A stretch of DNA of 64,000 bases from Pseudoalteromonas rubra. Its GTDB lineage: Bacteria; Pseudomonadota; Gammaproteobacteria; Enterobacterales; Alteromonadaceae. The notes beneath the pieces are model-generated. The model worked only from the letters and a program-made list of their open reading frames with translations, did not search any database and was not told the origin of the DNA. The stretch is from contig NZ_JXYA01000010.1 in the NCBI RefSeq assembly GCF_000967655.1, positions 1 through 64,000 on the forward strand, written 5' to 3'. Numbering within the stretch: the stretch's first letter is position 1; every line of letters begins with the position of its first letter. The position numbers and the translations under genes were made by a program. Below, in pieces: positions 60,430-64,000 of the stretch.

Positions 60430-61688
60430 CGTCCTGCAGCTTCCTGTGTTTCTTCGCGTTGAACTTGCTTTTGCCAAAACGGACGTATGGTATGATTGCG
60501 CACCAGCGGTTGCGCCCACCAGGCTATCCAGGCGATGTAGCCAAGTGGTAAAAGCAGCGCCAGACAGGCCAGCTGCAATGAACCGCTCAACTGCGTGAGA
60601 AGACCTATTGCGGGAGAGGCCAATGCGCCACCAACAATACCGGTACACAACACCCCGGATATTGCACCATGGCCACTGGGCACAGAGTTGAGTGCCAGTG
60701 AAAATAGCACTGACCACATCACAGATAAGAAAAACCCGGATAAAGGGAAAGCCAGCAGGGCAATCTCGACGCTGCCAGTCAGCGCCGCAATCAGGCTCAG
60801 TGCGGCCCCCAGACAAAATACCATCAGCACCTGTTTGGCATCGAACAATTTAAGCAACAGCAGTCCCAGCACACACCCGAGCGTGAGCATCATCCAGAAT
60901 TGGCTAATAACCTGGGCACTATGCTGTGGTTCGATTTGATGATAATTTTGCAAAAACACCGCGATAGAATTGGCAATGCCCTGCTCCAGTGCCACGTAGG
61001 CGACGATGGCAAAAAAGAAGCGGATCACCGTGGGATGCCGAAAATAGCCCACACAGGCCTGCCAGCTTAGTGTTTCCTCCTCCTGTCGCTGTACATTGGA
61101 GAACTGACTCAGGCCAATCCAGAAAAGCATTAGCACACTCAAAAGTGCAAACAGCCAGTACATACTCAACCAGGGCATGTTGGCAGGGATCCAGCTAAAT
61201 TCAGCGGGCTGCGCCTGTACCAGGCCAGCCAGCGTTACATAGACCCAGGGCGACAAACTGGCTGCCGCACCAAACAATAACTGAGCAAGCACGGAGAACG
61301 CAGCAAAGTGAGCGCTGCCACCGCTGCGCCGCAGTAACGGGTTAATGGCAACCTGTAACATGGCCATGGCCGTTCCAATCAAAAACAGCGCCAGCATGGC
61401 CACTATTAATACCGGTGCCAGAGCAAAAAGTAACGCCCCCAGCCCCGCAAGCGTAAACGCCCCAAGCATCACCCGTTTTTCACCAAAGCGCTGTACCAGT
61501 AGCCCGGCGGGAATAGACATCACCCCATAAGCGATGAAAAAAGCAAAAGGAAACAAGCCCGCCAGAGTCAAACCAATATCAAAACTAGTGATCAGCTCAG
61601 GAAACAATGGACCGAGGATATTGGTGAAAAAGGACACCATAAAGAAGGTTACCAGCACCAGGGCAACCACGAGGAAGTTAGGTTTCAT
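60426..61688 (-). CDS. FucP-like MFS sugar transporter (NagP-type)
   Basis: 420 residues from the ATG at 61688; an earlier in-frame start would add 26 residues that do not look like coding. 12 membrane helices are visible. NILGPLFPELITSFDIGLTLAG and FGEKRVMLGAFTLAGLGALLF (first-half R-F-G-x-R type loop) and NPLLRRSGGSAHF fit the FucP/FHS group. Position before the ROK kinase and GH20, downstream of a TonB receptor, fits NagP-type GlcNAc uptake. It likely moves GlcNAc with protons. Confidence 0.87.
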   Translation of the reverse strand: MKPNFLVVALVLVTFFMVSFFTNILGPLFPELITSFDIGLTLAGLFPFAFFIAYGVMSIPAGLLVQRFGEKRVMLGAFTLAGLGALLFALAPVLIVAMLALFLIGTAMAMLQVAINPLLRRSGGSAHFAAFSVLAQLLFGAAASLSPWVYVTLAGLVQAQPAEFSWIPANMPWLSMYWLFALLSVLMLFWIGLSQFSNVQRQEEETLSWQACVGYFRHPTVIRFFFAIVAYVALEQGIANSIAVFLQNYHQIEPQHSAQVISQFWMMLTLGCVLGLLLLKLFDAKQVLMVFCLGAALSLIAALTGSVEIALLAFPLSGFFLSVMWSVLFSLALNSVPSGHGAISGVLCTGIVGGALASPAIGLLTQLSGSLQLACLALLLPLGYIAWIAWWAQPLVRNHTIRPFWQKQVQREETQEAAGR

Positions 61689-62216
61689 GTGTCTTACCTT
61701 GTTATCGACTGAGAGATAAAAAGGCGGTGGCGTAATTGGAGCCAGTTTGTGGGCAGACAAACTCAATGATCCAAGGGGATCCTGTTAGGGATAGCCACCG
61801 CCTTAACTCGTTGGTAAGACTAGTTTGCCGCCATTGTCAGCGCTTTAGCGGCACATTTCTAACAATTGCTAATACTTTTCTAGTTAGCTGAAGAAGCGCT
61901 TATTGCAACAAAAACCGGATAACTATCAGTAAGCTTAGTCCTCCCACCCGACAATCGGTGTTTGCTTTGTATCATTGCAGATAAGACTAAAATATTATTC
62001 AACTTGCCATATGAAAAAGTTAATAAATTCTTATTAATCTGCTTTTATCAGTGAGGAAATTGCATCATAAACCGACATCTCACAGATGAATTAAGCTCGC
62101 GATTGCTGTGCCTTCATTCACACAGCCAGAGTGAGTAACAATACTCGGATTGAATACTGAAGTAGCATGAGAAAACATCAGGTGTTTTGGCTTATCTTTG
62201 ACGCTGATGCTCGGGA
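61689..62216. other. Intergenic region between the MFS operon and the TonB receptor gene
   Basis: 528 bases, no supported gene. It should hold the promoter of the MFS-kinase-hexosaminidase unit. It contains an inverted repeat tgccgc/gcggca (61826-61831 and 61848-61853) around an agcgct core, about 140 bases upstream of the MFS start, a candidate site for a sugar-responsive repressor (inference). The left half is AT-rich. Confidence 0.45.
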
Positions 62217-62246
62217 GAAAAAGGCCTGAACCACATACTCAGGCCT
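62217..62246 (-). terminator. Strong terminator after the TonB receptor gene
   Basis: Perfect 8-bp stem aggcctga/tcaggcct, 9-base loop, and five T at the end in the minus direction. It lies just past the receptor stop (62256), so the receptor and the MFS unit are transcribed separately. Confidence 0.9.
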
Positions 62247-62255
62247 GAGGGAGAA

Positions 62256-64000
62256 TTACCAGCGGCCGCGGACACCCAGTGTCAGACGGCGCTCATAAAC
62301 GTTCTGTGAAATACGGTTGTCCTTCCACTGTGCATAGTTGGATTCGTATTCTTCTGTCAGGTTACTGCCCGACATATACACGGTCAGGTAATCCGTGACA
62401 TCATAGCTGGCTGAAACATCAAGATAAGTGGTCGGTTCGGTCCAGATAGCCGTATCACCCATGCCGCCTGTGGTCGTAACCTGAGCCAGACGCTTAGAAC
62501 GGTGGTTTGCAGCTAAGCGGAACTGGAAGCCATCTTTTTCATACCAAAGCACAGCATTACCAGACTCTTTTGAGTTGTCTTCCAACGGCAGAGCATCTCC
62601 GTAAAAATCTACCCGGCCACTTTCACTGTCTGAATAGGTGTAGTTAAATGCCGCACCAAATCCGCTCCAGAACCCTGGCAGGAAGTCAAATGCCTGCTGA
62701 TACGTAAATTCAGCCCCTTCAATCGTGCCACCCTGGCCATTAACCTGACCAGTTACGTTGACCTCGCGACGTACCACGCCATCTGCATCAGCCAGCGGCA
62801 TTTTCCAGGTGCTGGTTTCAATAAATGAGTCTAGCTTAATCTTGAAAACGCCCAGACTCACCAATGCGCTAGGAGAAAAGTACCATTCCAGCGCCAGATC
62901 GACATTGGATGCGCGCCATGGCTCCAGTTCAGGGTTGCCCTGCATGGATGCGTTGGTTGCAATCAACAGATCCGGAGAAATACCTTCCCGAGCAGCCAGG
63001 TCATCACCAGCACGTGAGCGGCTCACCTGCAAACCCCCCGCAATCGCACCTAAGTCCAGACGCGTCATGGTCTTACCCCAGGCTGAGCGGAAGATCAGGT
63101 CATCGCTCAAGTTAACCGCCAGGTTGAGTGAAGGCAGAAAGTCGTTGAACGACTTGTTGGTATTAATGTCTCCACCGTCCGCAGCAACAGAACCTGGGCA
63201 GCCTACACAAATTGAGTCACCAACGACATTTTGCAGTATCTCAAGATCAGTCTTGATGTACTGGAAACCGACATTTGCAGTGTACAAATCGCTGGAGAAG
63301 TCGCCACGCCAGTAGAGAGTTTGTGTTTCTTCTTCAACCTCATAAGTACTGCCCGGAACGCCGCCTTTTTTGTTGCCCGGATAAAGCTGATCCTGGAACG
63401 CGAATGGGTCGTCAAGCTGGCGCGGGTCGATAAAGTAATAACTTCCTCCATTCACCGGACCAAAGTCAGATACCTGCTGGACCCACCCATCAGGCAATTT
63501 ATCGAACGTATAAGGAGTGTCATAGCCCATGGTCAGATCACCGTCAGAAGCACTGGGTACACCACCACTGCCATCGGTATCAAATGCGGCCAGGCCCTGA
63601 TCTTTCCACATCACATCTACACTGCCCTCACCCACCGGGTTACTAAAGGGTGCAAGCAAAACATACTGCTCACGTGTGACATCACGGTTACCTAAGCGAG
63701 CACCAAAGCTCATTTTTGTCAGTGGCCCCATATCTTCGAATATATATTCCCCGTCCAGGCGAAAAATATCCAGGCTGGCGTCTTCATTAAAGTTGTTCTC
63801 AGAATAAGTCGACACCACAGAATAGCGATTTATATTTGAGCCAAATACTTCACCTTGTAATTCACTGGGTGGCAGTAACACCGGATGGTCACCCTGGTAA
63901 TTCAGCCTGACTGGTACCGTACCCGGACCATAACCGCCTGGGTTTACGGCAATCGGACCATTGCCTTCATTGCGGCGAAGGTTGTGTGCCAGACCACTGG
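62256..64000 (-). CDS. TonB-dependent receptor, C-terminal part (5' end outside window)
   Basis: The frame is open to the right edge: residues upstream of the in-frame GTG at 63881 continue without a stop (the sequence reads through SGLAHNLRRNEGNGP). About 581 residues are visible, the beta-barrel of the receptor. Features: a strand repeat ending LTVYMSGSNLTEEYES and a last strand RRLTLGVRGRW with an aromatic end. The plug domain and TonB box lie beyond the window. Next to the chitooligosaccharide genes it is probably the outer-membrane importer for chitin-derived oligosaccharides, as for N-acetylglucosamine-related receptors in Alteromonadales. Confidence 0.88.
   Translation of the reverse strand, partial: SGLAHNLRRNEGNGPIAVNPGGYGPGTVPVRLNYQGDHPVLLPPSELQGEVFGSNINRYSVVSTYSENNFNEDASLDIFRLDGEYIFEDMGPLTKMSFGARLGNRDVTREQYVLLAPFSNPVGEGSVDVMWKDQGLAAFDTDGSGGVPSASDGDLTMGYDTPYTFDKLPDGWVQQVSDFGPVNGGSYYFIDPRQLDDPFAFQDQLYPGNKKGGVPGSTYEVEEETQTLYWRGDFSSDLYTANVGFQYIKTDLEILQNVVGDSICVGCPGSVAADGGDINTNKSFNDFLPSLNLAVNLSDDLIFRSAWGKTMTRLDLGAIAGGLQVSRSRAGDDLAAREGISPDLLIATNASMQGNPELEPWRASNVDLALEWYFSPSALVSLGVFKIKLDSFIETSTWKMPLADADGVVRREVNVTGQVNGQGGTIEGAEFTYQQAFDFLPGFWSGFGAAFNYTYSDSESGRVDFYGDALPLEDNSKESGNAVLWYEKDGFQFRLAANHRSKRLAQVTTTGGMGDTAIWTEPTTYLDVSASYDVTDYLTVYMSGSNLTEEYESNYAQWKDNRISQNVYERRLTLGVRGRW

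Noticed and set aside
60430..60816. N-terminal extension of the ROK kinase gene
   Set aside because: The frame lies inside the MFS gene, has no family similarity and starts far upstream; the ATGA overlap start at 60429 gives the normal family length.
61826..61853. A named sugar-repressor (NagR) operator
   Set aside because: Only a tgccgc/gcggca inverted repeat is visible; I cannot match it to a known site confidently.

Overview
The window looks like a chromosomal segment of a marine gammaproteobacterium, most likely Alteromonadales and probably Pseudoalteromonadaceae. This is inferred from gene content, not from a search: an NhaR-type LysR regulator, a MipA/OmpV-DUF3019-RstAB-like operon, a thermostable-hemolysin-family gene, a chitooligosaccharide locus with a TonB receptor, and many two-component and cyclic-di-GMP proteins. 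I saw no rRNA, tRNA, insertion sequence, prophage or CRISPR array.

Layout. 1-9400 (minus strand): six signal-peptide proteins. These are a PKD protein with an Asp-rich repeat tail (cut by the window edge), two paralogous MACPF/CDC-like putative pore formers on either side of a GEVED-domain protein, a large protein ending in a Hint domain, and a thermolysin-like (M4) protein whose zinc ligands are lost. 9979-13215: a DUF4240 protein, a cold-shock protein, a small solute-binding protein and a soluble GAF histidine kinase. 13294-21318 (minus): ten genes joined end to end (nine junctions: eight overlap or abut, one has an 8-base gap). They encode a thermostable-hemolysin-family protein, an acyl adenylate-forming ligase, a heme-oxygenase-like di-iron enzyme, a short-chain dehydrogenase, a TPR protein, a QseB/PmrA-like regulator with its kinase, a cupredoxin, a membrane protein and an outer-membrane barrel. 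A PmrA/QseB-type box lies just upstream, so the operon probably regulates itself.

21403-31874: a GGDEF-EAL protein; an MCP-like fragment translationally coupled to an ODP-like metallo-beta-lactamase-fold protein; a VOC protein; a secreted GH3 hexosaminidase; a DUF1445 hydro-lyase with PxpA; a GNAT; and a beta-propeller lipoprotein. 32033-35356: MipA/DUF3019/RR/HK operon. 35353-43775: ArfB, an ABC-type export module (adaptor and two permeases, no ATPase), an HPF-like protein, NhaR, a SelT/SelW-type protein and an MCP. 43938-55136: signalling genes, namely a hybrid kinase with three receiver domains, CheR, RR-GGDEF-EAL and a second RR/HK pair, with a LysR remnant. 55208 to the end: a secreted amidohydrolase, then GH20 hexosaminidase, ROK sugar kinase, FucP-like transporter and a TonB receptor cut by the right edge, forming a chitooligosaccharide uptake and breakdown locus.

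The two best candidates for something undescribed are the ten-gene autoregulated oxidase/ligase/metal operon (13294-21380) and the secreted MACPF-like/Hint/dead-protease cluster (1-9400).
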